A DNA stretch of 35,450 nucleotides from a virus. A model generated the notes under the pieces. It was not told the DNA's origin. It did no database searches and was given only the letters and a program-made list of their open reading frames with translations. The DNA is taken from positions 1 to 35,450 of IMG/VR virus record IMGVR_UViG_3300013306_000036; one strand, 5' to 3'. How positions within the stretch are numbered: the stretch's first letter is position 1; every line of letters starts with the position of its first letter. Shown one piece after another: positions 8,356-17,529 of the stretch. Both the position numbers and the translations under genes were made by a program.

Positions 8356-8823
8356 ATGCCCGTAGACAGAAAGCAAATCATGGAGGAGCTGGAAAATCTC
8401 CAGCTCGAAGAGGCGCGAGAGACCGCAGCCAAACGCCAGCAAGACCGCCTGGGGCGCGACAGCCGAGCGAAGGCCATCGAAATGTCCTTGCGTCGCGACA
8501 AGTCGAACCAGGAGCGTATCCAGTCAGGATGCACCCACCGCAAAGGCGGCAAAGGTGTAGGCCAGATATACGCCGGTAATGACTCGAATTTCGCCGTCAT
8601 CACTTACACCCTCTCCCACGGTCCTACCATCGTGGTTTGCCAGCGATGCTACAAGGTCTGGCGGAAACCGGAGCCACTGTCCAAGAAGGCCACACCCGAA
8701 CAGCGCGCGCAGTACAAGCTCGAAATGGCCGACTACCGCTATGCGATCAACCTTCCAACTGACAACGAGCCAGGGGGGACGGTTCTGTTTGCCTTCGCTC
8801 CCGAAGACGAAGACGCGGCATAA
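8356..8823 (+). CDS. Hypothetical zinc-binding protein, 155 aa
   Basis: ATG 8356 follows AGGAGAGG. Residues 1-50 form a highly charged helix, probably a coiled coil. Cys59 and His61 (SGCTHRKGGKG) and Cys95-x-x-Cys98 (VVCQRCYKVW) form a CxH...CxxC set that would hold one zinc in a ribbon-like fold. It lies just after the capsid gene; whether it is a virion protein cannot be told. No enzymatic motif is seen. Confidence 0.7.
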   Translation: MPVDRKQIMEELENLQLEEARETAAKRQQDRLGRDSRAKAIEMSLRRDKSNQERIQSGCTHRKGGKGVGQIYAGNDSNFAVITYTLSHGPTIVVCQRCYKVWRKPEPLSKKATPEQRAQYKLEMADYRYAINLPTDNEPGGTVLFAFAPEDEDAA

Positions 8824-8829
8824 AAGCCA

Positions 8830-9111
8830 ATGCCGAAGCCGAAGAAAGCGAGGCCGCACATGAAGACCGAAGAAGCCAAACCGCCAGCTCCACCGAAGAC
8901 GCCACCGCCACCGCCCCCACCGGAGCCGGAGCCGGAGCCCCTAGACGTTCCCACCGTCACAGAGATTCACGCGGAGCGGGTTGCGGACTTGCTGGGCAAG
9001 GCCGAGGAAGAGGCCGCGATCAACTCCGAAGCCTATGACAAACAGGCCGCGGACGCCGAGAAGGTGCAGAAGAAAATCGAAGCCTTGACCGAGCCGCAGA
9101 CGGCTAAGTAG
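8830..9111 (+). CDS. Proline-rich hypothetical protein, 93 aa
   Basis: The N-terminus is a low-complexity PPPPPPPEPEPEPEP tract between residues 18 and 37, followed by a charged Ala/Glu/Lys helix that could be a coiled coil. Two starts are possible: ATG 8830, or ATG 8860 with GAGG at a better distance. The composition suggests a flexible linker attached to a helical bundle. No family was recognised. Confidence 0.6.
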   Translation: MPKPKKARPHMKTEEAKPPAPPKTPPPPPPPEPEPEPLDVPTVTEIHAERVADLLGKAEEEAAINSEAYDKQAADAEKVQKKIEALTEPQTAK

Positions 9112-9125
9112 GAGGAGGGGGAAGC

Positions 9126-10148
9126 GTGGGAAATTCAACGATCACACTTCAAGACATAATGGATTCCGTCTCCACAATCGGAGACCTCCAGCCCGTCTTC
9201 AACAGCACAGGAGGATGGGCGGACGAGCCCGCTATCACTATCGGTAACGATGTGATGAGCGAGCTCCTCTCCGTCCGCTACCCGTGGAAGTGGAACCGTC
9301 TGAAAGTCCCGCCCTTCCCTCTCAATTCGCTCCAGCAGGATTACCTCTCCCCGATCAAAAATATCGGCTGGCTTGAGAACAGTTTGCGTGTGGACGTGAA
9401 CAGCTCAACCTACCCTCCCCCAACGTGGCCGATCTTCGCCGTCCGCGATCTACAGATGAGCAACGTACAGGGAGGGTTTCCCTATCAAGTGTGCTGGTTC
9501 TACAACCGTGACCTTGAGATGGCTCCGTGGCCTGGAGCGGGCAAGGTATACGCGCAGCCGATAGGCGCGCAGACCAACCCCTCAAACCCGCCAACCAACA
9601 TCACGGACAAGTACGGTACGCTGCTTGCCCTCTACACCTTTGGAACCACCGGAGCCACCGCCCCCGCCGCGACCTATCCACCCATCAGCCCCAGCAACCC
9701 GAACCCAGACCTCACCGCAGACATAACCGGCCAGATTGTTCAGGACGGCACTTGCCAGTGGATAGTCGTCAGCCCCGATGCTCAGGGATTTCGCTTTAAC
9801 CCCATGCCGCCGAGCGGGGGAAACGTGTGGCTTATCCGCCTCTGGGCGCAGAAGAAAGCCCCACGATTTACCAAGCTCAAGCAGACCATCGACCCCGTAC
9901 CCGACGACGAGAGCAAATGGTTTCTGGACGGATGTATCGCCTATGCCCACCGCTACAGCACCAACCCCCAGGTAAAAGCCAAATACGAAAACATGAAATT
10001 TGCGTGGCAAGGCTCGATGGCGGACGAGACCAAGCAGAACGACAGAGAAGACGAGAGCAAAGGATTCTTTCCAGATAAAAGCGTGATGGCTCCCAGCTAC
10101 GCGACAGACCCAGGACCGTATCCCTACCGCTACGGGTGGAGGAGCTAG
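9126..10148 (+). CDS. Head-tail connector / tail-tube-like protein, paralogue 1
   Basis: The start is GTG 9126 behind a strong GGAGGAGGGGG. This 340-aa protein shares an ordered set of motifs with the product at 10601-11323: EPAIT (34-38), WKWNR (54-58), QDYL (71-74) and a hydrophobic E-containing strand near 81-90. The first two motifs are 20 residues apart in both. Residues about 150-230 look like an inserted beta domain rich in Pro, Thr and Ala. Its place after the capsid gene suggests the adaptor or tube ring under the portal (a T7 gp11-like role); this is inference from position and paralogy. Confidence 0.6.
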   Translation: MGNSTITLQDIMDSVSTIGDLQPVFNSTGGWADEPAITIGNDVMSELLSVRYPWKWNRLKVPPFPLNSLQQDYLSPIKNIGWLENSLRVDVNSSTYPPPTWPIFAVRDLQMSNVQGGFPYQVCWFYNRDLEMAPWPGAGKVYAQPIGAQTNPSNPPTNITDKYGTLLALYTFGTTGATAPAATYPPISPSNPNPDLTADITGQIVQDGTCQWIVVSPDAQGFRFNPMPPSGGNVWLIRLWAQKKAPRFTKLKQTIDPVPDDESKWFLDGCIAYAHRYSTNPQVKAKYENMKFAWQGSMADETKQNDREDESKGFFPDKSVMAPSYATDPGPYPYRYGWRS

Positions 10149-10600
10149 TGAAGACTCTTTGCATTGTGCCGTGCGAACTGGACGAGGCCAACGCTTTCGT
10201 GCGGCAACACCACCGTCATCATGGCAGCGTAGTGGGACACAGATTCAGTATCGGGATAGCCGAAGGAGACAAGGTGGTTGGAGTCTGCATCGTGGGGAGA
10301 CCTGTTGCGCGAATACTTCAAGACGGATTCACGCTCGAAGTGACAAGGCTAGTCACTGACGGAACAAAAAACGCTTGCTCCGCGCTGTATGCGGCAGCGT
10401 GGCGAACCGCGCGCGCGATGGGGTATAGGCGCATGGTGACTTACACCCTCGCCACGGAGTTAGGCACGTCAGTTATCGCCGCAGGATGGAAGTGTGTCGG
10501 ACGAGTAGAGGCACGGTCTTGGAGTGTTCCATCTCGGCCACGTGTGGACAAGACACCTCTTCAGGCTAAATTGCGCTGGGAAATCTCGGAGGTTGCCTAG
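10148..10600 (+). CDS. XF1762-family GNAT-like acetyltransferase
   Basis: The 150-aa product has the block VVGVCIVGRPVARILQDG (43-60), then EVTRLVTDGTKNACSALYAA (64-83) and GYRRMVTYTLATELGTS (92-108). I recognise this as the XF1762-type family, GNAT-like proteins common on phages and mobile elements; substrate unknown. The GTG at 10148 overlaps the previous stop (TAGTG) with GGAGG six bases upstream. An in-frame GTG at 10136 is less well placed. It interrupts two related structural genes, so it looks like an inserted accessory gene that could modify a host or virion component. Confidence 0.75.
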   Translation: MKTLCIVPCELDEANAFVRQHHRHHGSVVGHRFSIGIAEGDKVVGVCIVGRPVARILQDGFTLEVTRLVTDGTKNACSALYAAAWRTARAMGYRRMVTYTLATELGTSVIAAGWKCVGRVEARSWSVPSRPRVDKTPLQAKLRWEISEVA

Positions 10601-11323
10601 ATGAGCGTAACGCGGAACATACAGGCCAGCGCGCTTTTCTCGATGCCCTTCATTGGCTATCAGCCCGTGAACATATCGAACGGAGAGCCCGCGATCACCG
10701 CCGCCAATCTCACCAAGCAAACCATCCTCAGCCCGCCGTTTCGCTGGATATGGAACCGCGCGGAATTTCACATCGACCTAGACCCCTCGGAGACCTCATG
10801 GGGACAAGACTATTTGCTGTTTCTTCCAGACTTTCACTTTGTCGAAAAAGTGTGGCTCACAGACCCCGATGGCAAGGTGACAGAAATCACCAACATCGCA
10901 AGCTCTCTAGCCGCAGAAAGCGCAGTCAAACGCCCCAGCTCCGCCGCGATGAATTTGCAGGACGAAGACGGAAACGTAACCCTCCGCCTTAACACGCTGC
11001 CAGACGTGGCGTATGCAATAGATGGACACTACCAGCGCGCGCCGATCCTAATGTCGTCGCTGGCAAACACATGGGCTCCCATACCGGATCATCTTTCGTA
11101 TATCTACGATTGGGGTTTTCTCGGCTTTTGTTCTCTCCTCACCAAAGACGCGCGCGCGCCGATCTTCCTCTCTAAATTCGCCAGCCATCTCCTCGGATCA
11201 CAGGACGGATTGACGGCGCAGCAGCGCAATATCTTCCTCGGCAACTTCCTAGACCTGATGAACCAACAGGCGCGCGAGAGCATGGCAACGCAACAGGGAG
11301 CGATGGGGCGCGCGAATGGGTAA
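10601..11323 (+). CDS. Head-tail connector / tail-tube-like protein, paralogue 2
   Basis: The 240-aa product starts at ATG 10601 directly after the previous stop, with GGAGG at 10588-10592. It shares with paralogue 1 the motifs EPAIT (29-33), WIWNR (49-53), QDYL (69-72) and a VEKVWLTD strand (81-88). The C-terminal half is helical (QQARESMATQQGAMG). It may be the second ring of the connector or a tail-tube gatekeeper. It lacks the inserted beta domain of paralogue 1. Confidence 0.55.
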   Translation: MSVTRNIQASALFSMPFIGYQPVNISNGEPAITAANLTKQTILSPPFRWIWNRAEFHIDLDPSETSWGQDYLLFLPDFHFVEKVWLTDPDGKVTEITNIASSLAAESAVKRPSSAAMNLQDEDGNVTLRLNTLPDVAYAIDGHYQRAPILMSSLANTWAPIPDHLSYIYDWGFLGFCSLLTKDARAPIFLSKFASHLLGSQDGLTAQQRNIFLGNFLDLMNQQARESMATQQGAMGRANG

Positions 11324-13943
11324 TGCTCTACAACAGGCGGGCGCAGGGGCGGAGCCTACCAACTTCGCGCCGCTGCACACGAACCGCATATTTACAGGGT
11401 TGTGGACGAACCGCTCCCCGCTCCGCGATGCCGCCACCAGCGACTATCAGGAGCACTACGGGATGGGACGGCAGGACTCCATCCTCACCGGCTACAACTC
11501 TGAAATCAGCGCGCGCCTCACGCTGAAACGCCGCGCCGGTTCAAGCGTCTACAACGCGAACCCGATTCCTCCAGTGAAGCGGTTTTACAGCTTCAATACC
11601 TTCACCCTCACCGATGAAGTAATCCGCGTGATGGCCGACACCGCGCTTACCGTCTACGACGCAACCGCGCCCAATCTGACGCCGATCTTCACCAAATCCG
11701 CAGGAGCCAAAGACACCTTTTTTCTGGGTGTAGGCAACACGCTCTATTTCACGAACGGCGTCGATAACAAGCAAATTCAATATGACCCCGCAACCGGCGT
11801 ATGGGGGACGGTATCCCCCTGGGGCATCGCAGCTCCGACGACAGCACCGATAGCAACACAGGCTCCGCGTCCGAACCCGAACCCCCAGTGGTCAAACAGC
11901 ATGATTCACGCGGCATGGGTTCCCCGCCCCGACGTGCCGACTGTCTTCTGGAATTACGTGGTGATTAAGGGGAGCGATAACAACCTCCACCGCTGGGGAC
12001 ACTTCGCCGTTGAAGGCGATGCCGCCATGACCGGACACATAGGCTCAGGAGAGCCTAACTGGGCAGTCTCCTCCATCGACGGCACGATCACATGGGTCAA
12101 CATGGGAGCGGGAGCCTGGGTCTCCGCTTTAGGGTATGCCCTTGGCGATATGGTGATAGGCCAGATTACGAACCCAGCGGGGACACCGGATCAACTTTTT
12201 GTGGCCGTCCACGGAGGCGAGGCCAATGGCAGCGGAACCGCTCCAAACTGGGGAGCCGCAAGCAAAATCGGGATGCAGATTGGAGACGGAAACACAGGTC
12301 TCATCTGGCAAAACGTTGGCCGCGTTCTGAGCTGGAGCGACATAGCCACGCTCAAAGGAAACCCCAGTGGAGTAGGCAACAACATCACCACCGCCCCGCA
12401 CATCGTAGACCCGAACGGATACCTCCAGACCGTTTACCAGCTAGGTACATCTGGAGCCAGTCCGCCGTCGAAGTTTGAGAGCCAGATTTACGCGCTTACA
12501 GCGGACACGCAAGTTATCTGGCAGAACGTAGGAAGCTACAGCGTCCCCAGCTCCGCGCCGGTTGTCTACGGCTACGAATACATGGATTCATCGACCGCCG
12601 ACTTGAGCAACCTTAGCCCGAAGTCCGCGCCGATCCTCGTGATTCAGGGCAATCAGGTAACGGTACAGGGTGACGGCAGCGGGCAGGCGAACGTTGACAA
12701 GGTGGTTATATTCCGCACCGCGCAGGGAGGCTCCACACTTCTCCAACTCGATATTATTCCTAACCCTGGACTGGGGATTAAGTGGACGTACATCGACAAC
12801 AAAGCCGACTCCGAACTTAACACCGAATGGCAAGCACAGGTAGGAGGCGAAGGTACACCGCTCCCAGCAGGAGCAACGTGTCTCGGCTATCACCTGGGGC
12901 GCATCTTTGCCGCCGTGGGGAACGTGGTTTGGATCAGCTCTGGACCTGATGCCACAGTGGGCGGATCAAGCGGAAACGCAGGGTTTGATATTCAGCTCGT
13001 GGCGCAATCGAAGATTACCCGCTTCTGGGCTTGCTCCCTCGGCATGGTGGTTTTCACGGTGCGGGATGCCTACATCATCCTCGGCAGCGCAACCGACGCC
13101 GACCCGCTTTATATGGTCGTCTTCATTGAGAACCTTCCACTCAGGAGTTATGACTGCTTTACCGTCAACAAAACTACGCCCTACATGCTCATGGGCAACA
13201 ATCAACTCGTCGCCCTAGACCCCAGCGCGGGGATCATGGAGGTGGGCTTCCCTATCGCTGACCGGCTTCTGGACGAGTACGACTCCGCAGCCAGCTACGT
13301 TACCTATCACTCTCAATCGACGCTGGACACCGCGCTTTACGTGGCGAACGGAGCGGTTAATCCCTCCAACGCCGCAGACCATAACGGCCAGTGGTACAGG
13401 ATGAGCGCGAACAATGCTCCAGAGCAGGGGAGCGCATGGAGCACAAAAGCCCTCCTCGCAGGAGTCCCGATGGGATGTGTTCAGAGCGTCGAGGTAACTC
13501 CAGGCGTCTACCGTTTGCTCATCTCATCGACGGCAACCGCGCCGATCCTCCAGAGAGACCGATCCAGGAACGCGGACAATGGGGCTACCTTCTCCGTCCG
13601 TACCGTGTTCGGGAACATTGTTCTGGCACAGCCAGGGCAGTTAGCAGCACTGTCATTCATCACCCTAGAGTCTGTCCGCCTCGGAACTAGGCCAGGACTC
13701 GCGCTGCTACTGGGGGAGATTTCGGGGCAATTTGATGTGCTCGAAAGAACACGCCAAGACCCCCCGATTCTCCCCCCCAGTCAGACCCTTCTTTCAGACC
13801 GTTACCACTTCGCCCAGAACCAGAAAGAGGCGTGGTGTAGGCACTTCCAAATGGAGATAACTTGGCCGTCCGAGGACGCCTATAACGAGCTATTAACCTA
13901 TACGATTTTCGGGCAAAGCTGGCAGGAAATGAGGAGCCAATAA
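11316..13943 (+). CDS. Large tail protein, nozzle-like (T7 gp12-type by position)
   Basis: This 875-aa product starts at ATG 11316, overlapping the previous gene by 8 nt. The N-terminus has NRIFTGLWTNRSPLRDA, a motif I associate with large podovirus tail proteins. It is followed by repeated short beta segments such as VMADTALTVYDAT, FFLGVGNTLYFTNG and QIQYDPATGVW that read like propeller blades. Later blades include GRIFAAVGNVVWISS and LGMVVFTVRDAYIIL. A beta-propeller-rich tail nozzle is the most economical reading given the two connector genes before it. Receptor binding or DNA gating cannot be decided from sequence. Confidence 0.55.
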   Translation: MGNALQQAGAGAEPTNFAPLHTNRIFTGLWTNRSPLRDAATSDYQEHYGMGRQDSILTGYNSEISARLTLKRRAGSSVYNANPIPPVKRFYSFNTFTLTDEVIRVMADTALTVYDATAPNLTPIFTKSAGAKDTFFLGVGNTLYFTNGVDNKQIQYDPATGVWGTVSPWGIAAPTTAPIATQAPRPNPNPQWSNSMIHAAWVPRPDVPTVFWNYVVIKGSDNNLHRWGHFAVEGDAAMTGHIGSGEPNWAVSSIDGTITWVNMGAGAWVSALGYALGDMVIGQITNPAGTPDQLFVAVHGGEANGSGTAPNWGAASKIGMQIGDGNTGLIWQNVGRVLSWSDIATLKGNPSGVGNNITTAPHIVDPNGYLQTVYQLGTSGASPPSKFESQIYALTADTQVIWQNVGSYSVPSSAPVVYGYEYMDSSTADLSNLSPKSAPILVIQGNQVTVQGDGSGQANVDKVVIFRTAQGGSTLLQLDIIPNPGLGIKWTYIDNKADSELNTEWQAQVGGEGTPLPAGATCLGYHLGRIFAAVGNVVWISSGPDATVGGSSGNAGFDIQLVAQSKITRFWACSLGMVVFTVRDAYIILGSATDADPLYMVVFIENLPLRSYDCFTVNKTTPYMLMGNNQLVALDPSAGIMEVGFPIADRLLDEYDSAASYVTYHSQSTLDTALYVANGAVNPSNAADHNGQWYRMSANNAPEQGSAWSTKALLAGVPMGCVQSVEVTPGVYRLLISSTATAPILQRDRSRNADNGATFSVRTVFGNIVLAQPGQLAALSFITLESVRLGTRPGLALLLGEISGQFDVLERTRQDPPILPPSQTLLSDRYHFAQNQKEAWCRHFQMEITWPSEDAYNELLTYTIFGQSWQEMRSQ

Positions 13944-14191
13944 TGCCGTCAATCAGGGCATCCGCGAGGCCGAATATGAGGGGTTGGCAACCCGCTCAAA
14001 ATGCCCCCGCAGGGGAGGATAAAACGGGCAATCCGCCGCCCGAACCAGACCCCAATGCGAGGAGCCCTTTTATGCGCGCTTCGATGCCCCTGATGGCTTC
14101 AACGGGAGATGCTTTTGCCCGCCAGTTTTACGCTCAAAACGGGCTCCCCCAACAGAGGATTTTACCCGCCAAAAGAGGAGGCGGAGCATGA
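13943..14191 (+). CDS. Hypothetical protein, 82 aa, Pro-rich
   Basis: The ATG at 13943 overlaps the preceding stop (TAATG) with GAGGAG upstream. The product is rich in Pro, Ala, Arg and Asn and likely disordered at its N-terminus; the second half has a Met/Phe-rich helix. No motif was recognised. The end overlaps the next start. Confidence 0.55.
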   Translation: MPSIRASARPNMRGWQPAQNAPAGEDKTGNPPPEPDPNARSPFMRASMPLMASTGDAFARQFYAQNGLPQQRILPAKRGGGA

Positions 14192-14373
14192 GACCGATTG
14201 CAAAGGAAACCATCTGGGCAAACGAGCATGGAATCACCCCCCGCCAAGTCCACCGCCTGGGGGGATATGAACGGCTGATGGAGCTGGAAAAGAACCACCC
14301 CGAAACCTTCGCCCTGATGATTTCAGACGCGAAGAATAAGCGGAGCAGGTATGGGAGGAAGGTTGCGGCATGA
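14188..14373 (+). CDS. Hypothetical protein, 61 aa
   Basis: ATG 14188 overlaps the previous stop (ATGA), with GGAGG eight to ten bases upstream. The small basic helical product starts MRPIAKETIWANEHGITPRQ; the ITPRQVHRLGGYERLMELE part could be a short DNA- or protein-binding helix pair. It ends by an ATGA overlap with the next gene, so the three small genes are translationally coupled. Confidence 0.55.
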   Translation: MRPIAKETIWANEHGITPRQVHRLGGYERLMELEKNHPETFALMISDAKNKRSRYGRKVAA

Positions 14374-14885
14374 GCACAAACCACATTCCGACCTACCACT
14401 TTGAGGGGTATACCGTGAGGCCGATCACGGAGAGGGATAGACCCTATCTTGAGCTACAGATTCAGGCCGACGAATACCACCGCGAGAAGGTAACGGCGGA
14501 CTTTTTTCTGGACATACTGCCTGGAGAATCGTCGTGGGCTCTGGAAGATGCGGACGGGAGAGTGGTGTTCTATTTCAAGAACTCCCCCGCCGTCAGGATG
14601 CACATTCAATTCACCGCCGACCACGAGCTGGCAGGGAAGAAAAGAACCATGCTGGGGCTTTTGAAGGGCTTGCCGTGGATAGAGGCCATATTCAAAGCCT
14701 CCAGATTCAGAGAAATCATCTTCGATGTAGACAGCCCCGATCTTGAGGAGTTTGCAAAACGGCGTCTCGGCTTCACAGACGCCCGCAACCTGCTTTCGAG
14801 GATGCTGACCCCGTACGAAAGTCATGCAACGCAGCCGTCGGCTGTGGGGACGGTTCCCACCGATAGGCTAGAGAGGGCAGGTTAG
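14370..14885 (+). CDS. GNAT-like N-acetyltransferase fold protein, 171 aa
   Basis: ATG 14370 overlaps the previous stop. The order FEGYTVRPITERDRPYLELQ, a helix, SSWALEDADGRVVFYF, a strand, then REIIFDVDSPDLEEFAKRRL and GF matches the fold order of GNAT acetyltransferases (beta1-alpha1-alpha2-beta2-3 and the C-terminal alpha4-beta6). The usual R/Q-x-x-G-x-G/A acetyl-CoA loop is not clear, so it may be a degenerate, structural relative. The last 25 residues lie beyond the fold and overlap a GTGGG/CCCAC palindrome in the DNA. Confidence 0.5.
   Translation: MSTNHIPTYHFEGYTVRPITERDRPYLELQIQADEYHREKVTADFFLDILPGESSWALEDADGRVVFYFKNSPAVRMHIQFTADHELAGKKRTMLGLLKGLPWIEAIFKASRFREIIFDVDSPDLEEFAKRRLGFTDARNLLSRMLTPYESHATQPSAVGTVPTDRLERAG
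14844..14860. promoter_or_regulatory. 17-bp palindrome related to the one at 35369-35385
   Basis: GTGGGGACGGTTCCCAC is a near-perfect palindrome (one G-T mismatch pair) located 30 bases before the start of the first ejection-type gene, inside the 3' end of the GNAT-like gene. Its reverse complement matches 15 of 17 bases of the palindrome at 35369-35385. I see no clear -35/-10 pair around it, so it may be a protein-binding site or a short RNA hairpin. Confidence 0.35.
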
Positions 14886-14889
14886 GCTA

Positions 14890-15522
14890 ATGTGCGGATC
14901 AACGGACAACCAGAACAAAATCGGGGATGAGCAGATGGAGTTTTACTCCAATCTGACCAAGCAGTACGCCGACATTTTTAGCCAGCAGCAGGGAATTGTC
15001 ACGGCATTGACCTCTGCGTTTCTTCCGATCCTCCAGGCGGGTCCGTCCCAGACGGGATTCAGCCAGTCCCAAGAGACGGCGATGAGAACGCAGAACACGG
15101 AGAATGTGGCGACGGATTACGCGCAAGCGCAGCGCGCAACCAGCCAAATCCTAGCCGCACGAGGGGGAGGCAACACCATGCTCCCCAGCTCCGTGAACTC
15201 CCAAATTCTCGCCAACAATGCCAACGCCGCCGCCGCCACCCGCGCGCAGGGAGAGAACGCCATCACCCAGGCCAACTATCAGCAGGGCTATCAGAACTGG
15301 GGAACGGCAGCAAACGTCCTCGGTTCCACCGCCCAGCTAATTAATCCCAACAGCTACTCAGGACAGGCCACCGGCGCAGGAACCGCAGCCTCCACCACCC
15401 AGAACCAGATAGCCGCCGCCAACTTCGCCCCGTGGGGAGCGGTTACGGGAGCCGCTGGAGCCATTCTGGGAGGCAAGGTTGGAACCAGCTTATTGAACAA
15501 GATTCCAGGCATGGGAACGTGA
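14890..15522 (+). CDS. Internal virion / DNA-ejection protein 1 (T7 gp14-like position)
   Basis: The 210-aa product begins MCGSTDNQNKIGDEQMEFY and is very rich in Ala, Gln, Asn and Thr, with long helices and a glycine-alanine hydrophobic C-terminal segment (WGAVTGAAGAILGGKVG) that could insert in a membrane. It is the first of three consecutive genes of about 210, 661 and 903 aa. That size progression resembles the internal core proteins of T7 (gp14-16) and the P22 ejection set, which form a channel through the host envelope. ATG 14890 has GGCAGGTTAGG upstream. Confidence 0.55.
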   Translation: MCGSTDNQNKIGDEQMEFYSNLTKQYADIFSQQQGIVTALTSAFLPILQAGPSQTGFSQSQETAMRTQNTENVATDYAQAQRATSQILAARGGGNTMLPSSVNSQILANNANAAAATRAQGENAITQANYQQGYQNWGTAANVLGSTAQLINPNSYSGQATGAGTAASTTQNQIAAANFAPWGAVTGAAGAILGGKVGTSLLNKIPGMGT

Positions 15523-15534
15523 TAAGGAGAAGCT

Positions 15535-17520
15535 ATGGAACCCAGCGCAACACCTAACCCGATGCCGACTGAAAACTCTGAGCTGACCAGCCTGATCCCC
15601 CCAGAGGGGACGCCGGAAAATGTGTCTGTATCCGCACCGGAACCGCAGCCGATCCAGCCCGAATCCTCAGCCCCATTGACGGCCAATATTCCCAGTGAGG
15701 CCGCGCCCCCCAACCCTGAGATGGAGAGGCAATATCACGAGGCATGGTGGAGACACGCTCTCGGCAAAGTTGCCGACACCATGACAGATAACGAAACGTG
15801 GCATATCCGCCGCGATCCGAAGACGGGAGAGGTACACGCCGAGCGCGATCCGTCCACCCTGGGGGAGAAGTGGGGACGCATCGCAGCCACCGCCCTCGGC
15901 GGAGCCGCCGCAGGTATCGCCAACTCACAGGGTCCAGGGGGACTGGCAAGGGCAACCGCAGCCGGTACGCAGTTTGGTTTACAGCAGCCGCAGGAGCGTC
16001 GGCAGGAGGCGCAGAAGCAGGTAGACGTAGAGCAGACCCGCCAGCTCCGCCAAGCCCAGCACGTCCTTTTAGACCAGCAGATAGCGGAGGGGGCTTTTAA
16101 TGCCCAGAAGAGACCTATCCAGTGGTCTCAGGATCAGACGAAATTCCGCCTGAACACGCTGGAGTTTATGGACAAGGTGGGAGGGGAGCTGATAGCCCAC
16201 ACCAAGACCCCTCAAGACCTCATGGCCTTCGCCAAAGCCAATCCCGAAGTTATCAACGATCACATGGGGACAAACGGCAATACCCTAGTCCCGATTCCAG
16301 ACGAGAAGGGGGAGATTGACTGGTATAAAGTGACGCCGAACACAGCCAACCGGCGCAATCCCAACCCGTTCACCTACTCCGTCCTGACCGTCGATCCGAA
16401 AGATGCGACGAAACCGCTCTGGCAAACCATCACCGAGCCCGCAGGGAACGACACGATTAGCAACCAAATCACCAAGCTTAAGGGAGCATGGGCAGCGAAC
16501 GCGAATACCCAGGCTCAACTCCTCACCAATGCGCACACCATTCAGGAGACCGAATCCTCAAAGAAGAAAGAGGCGCGCGAGGAGCAGATGCAGCCTTACG
16601 ACATACGCGCCAAGCGCGCGGCTACCGAAGAGGCCACCGCCCGCGCCAATCTCATCCGCCAGCAAGCCGACTCCGAAGCAGGGACGCCAGAGCTAAACGC
16701 AAAGATGATGGTGGACGGGCTTATCGCTCCCAGCCAGCTATCCAAGCGCGCCAAGGAATATAACGCGATGCTCCCGATAGCCAACGCCTACTCGTTGCGG
16801 ACATACGGCAAGCCGTTCAACGCGGAGGAGGCGGAGGCGCGCTATCGCGCGAACCAGCAGGTGATTAAGGACTACGCAACCGGAACCCAGGCCGACCAAA
16901 TCCAAGCGTTCAATCAATTCCTCGGCCATGCCAAAAACCTATCGAACAGTATCGGTGAACTCCGCAATACAGACCTACCATTTCTCAATATCCCGTACAA
17001 CAAGCTCCGCAATATGACAGGAGACCCCAGAGTAAAAGCCGTTCTCCCAGTGATTGAGGCTTTGAGAACGGAATATATGAACTTCCTCAACAACAACCAT
17101 GCCCTGCACGAGACCGATATAGAAGAAGGCCACAAGATCATTGATGAAAACGCGAATCTGGGGCAGATGGAAGCCGCTATCAAGGGGTTCGCGCATACCG
17201 CTCTCATCCGCACAGGGACGCTTAACGACCGATACAAGAGAGCTTTCCATACCGACGTGCCAGACCTGTTGAACATGGACAGCCAGCAAGCCCTCAAAGA
17301 CTACGGGCTCGAAGGCGAGATGCAACGGCTCTTGTATTCCAGCCCCGCAGCACAACAGCAGCAACCGCCGCAGCAGCAGCCCCAGGCGCAACCGCAGCAG
17401 CAGCCAGCGGCAGTCATTCCCAAAGGCGCATTTATCGGGCGAGACGCGAAAGGGAACCCAGTGGGCTACATGCTCAACGGCAAGGAATTTTCGCTCGATG
17501 GCAAGGAAGTTAAAAGGTAG
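15535..17520 (+). CDS. Internal virion / DNA-ejection protein 2
   Basis: The 661-aa product starts at ATG 15535 with AAGGAGAAG upstream. Residues 1-65 are Pro/Glu/Ser-rich and probably disordered. A Gly/Ala segment near 118-130 (RIAATALGGAAAGIA) may be membrane-active. A long charged helical region follows, and a Gln/Pro tract lies near 610-635 (repeats of QQQ and PQ encoded by CAG/CAA runs). The last 25 residues (PKGAFIGRDAKGNPVGYMLN) form a short beta module. By order and length it is the middle member of the ejection trio; no lytic transglycosylase motif is seen. Confidence 0.5.
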   Translation: MEPSATPNPMPTENSELTSLIPPEGTPENVSVSAPEPQPIQPESSAPLTANIPSEAAPPNPEMERQYHEAWWRHALGKVADTMTDNETWHIRRDPKTGEVHAERDPSTLGEKWGRIAATALGGAAAGIANSQGPGGLARATAAGTQFGLQQPQERRQEAQKQVDVEQTRQLRQAQHVLLDQQIAEGAFNAQKRPIQWSQDQTKFRLNTLEFMDKVGGELIAHTKTPQDLMAFAKANPEVINDHMGTNGNTLVPIPDEKGEIDWYKVTPNTANRRNPNPFTYSVLTVDPKDATKPLWQTITEPAGNDTISNQITKLKGAWAANANTQAQLLTNAHTIQETESSKKKEAREEQMQPYDIRAKRAATEEATARANLIRQQADSEAGTPELNAKMMVDGLIAPSQLSKRAKEYNAMLPIANAYSLRTYGKPFNAEEAEARYRANQQVIKDYATGTQADQIQAFNQFLGHAKNLSNSIGELRNTDLPFLNIPYNKLRNMTGDPRVKAVLPVIEALRTEYMNFLNNNHALHETDIEEGHKIIDENANLGQMEAAIKGFAHTALIRTGTLNDRYKRAFHTDVPDLLNMDSQQALKDYGLEGEMQRLLYSSPAAQQQQPPQQQPQAQPQQQPAAVIPKGAFIGRDAKGNPVGYMLNGKEFSLDGKEVKR

Positions 17521-17529
17521 GAAACGCAG

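Noticed and set aside
10601-11323. Calling the 240-aa protein a tail terminator or tape measure
   Set aside because: Its length and shared motifs with the 340-aa connector protein fit a connector paralogue better, and no tape-measure-sized helical gene is present.
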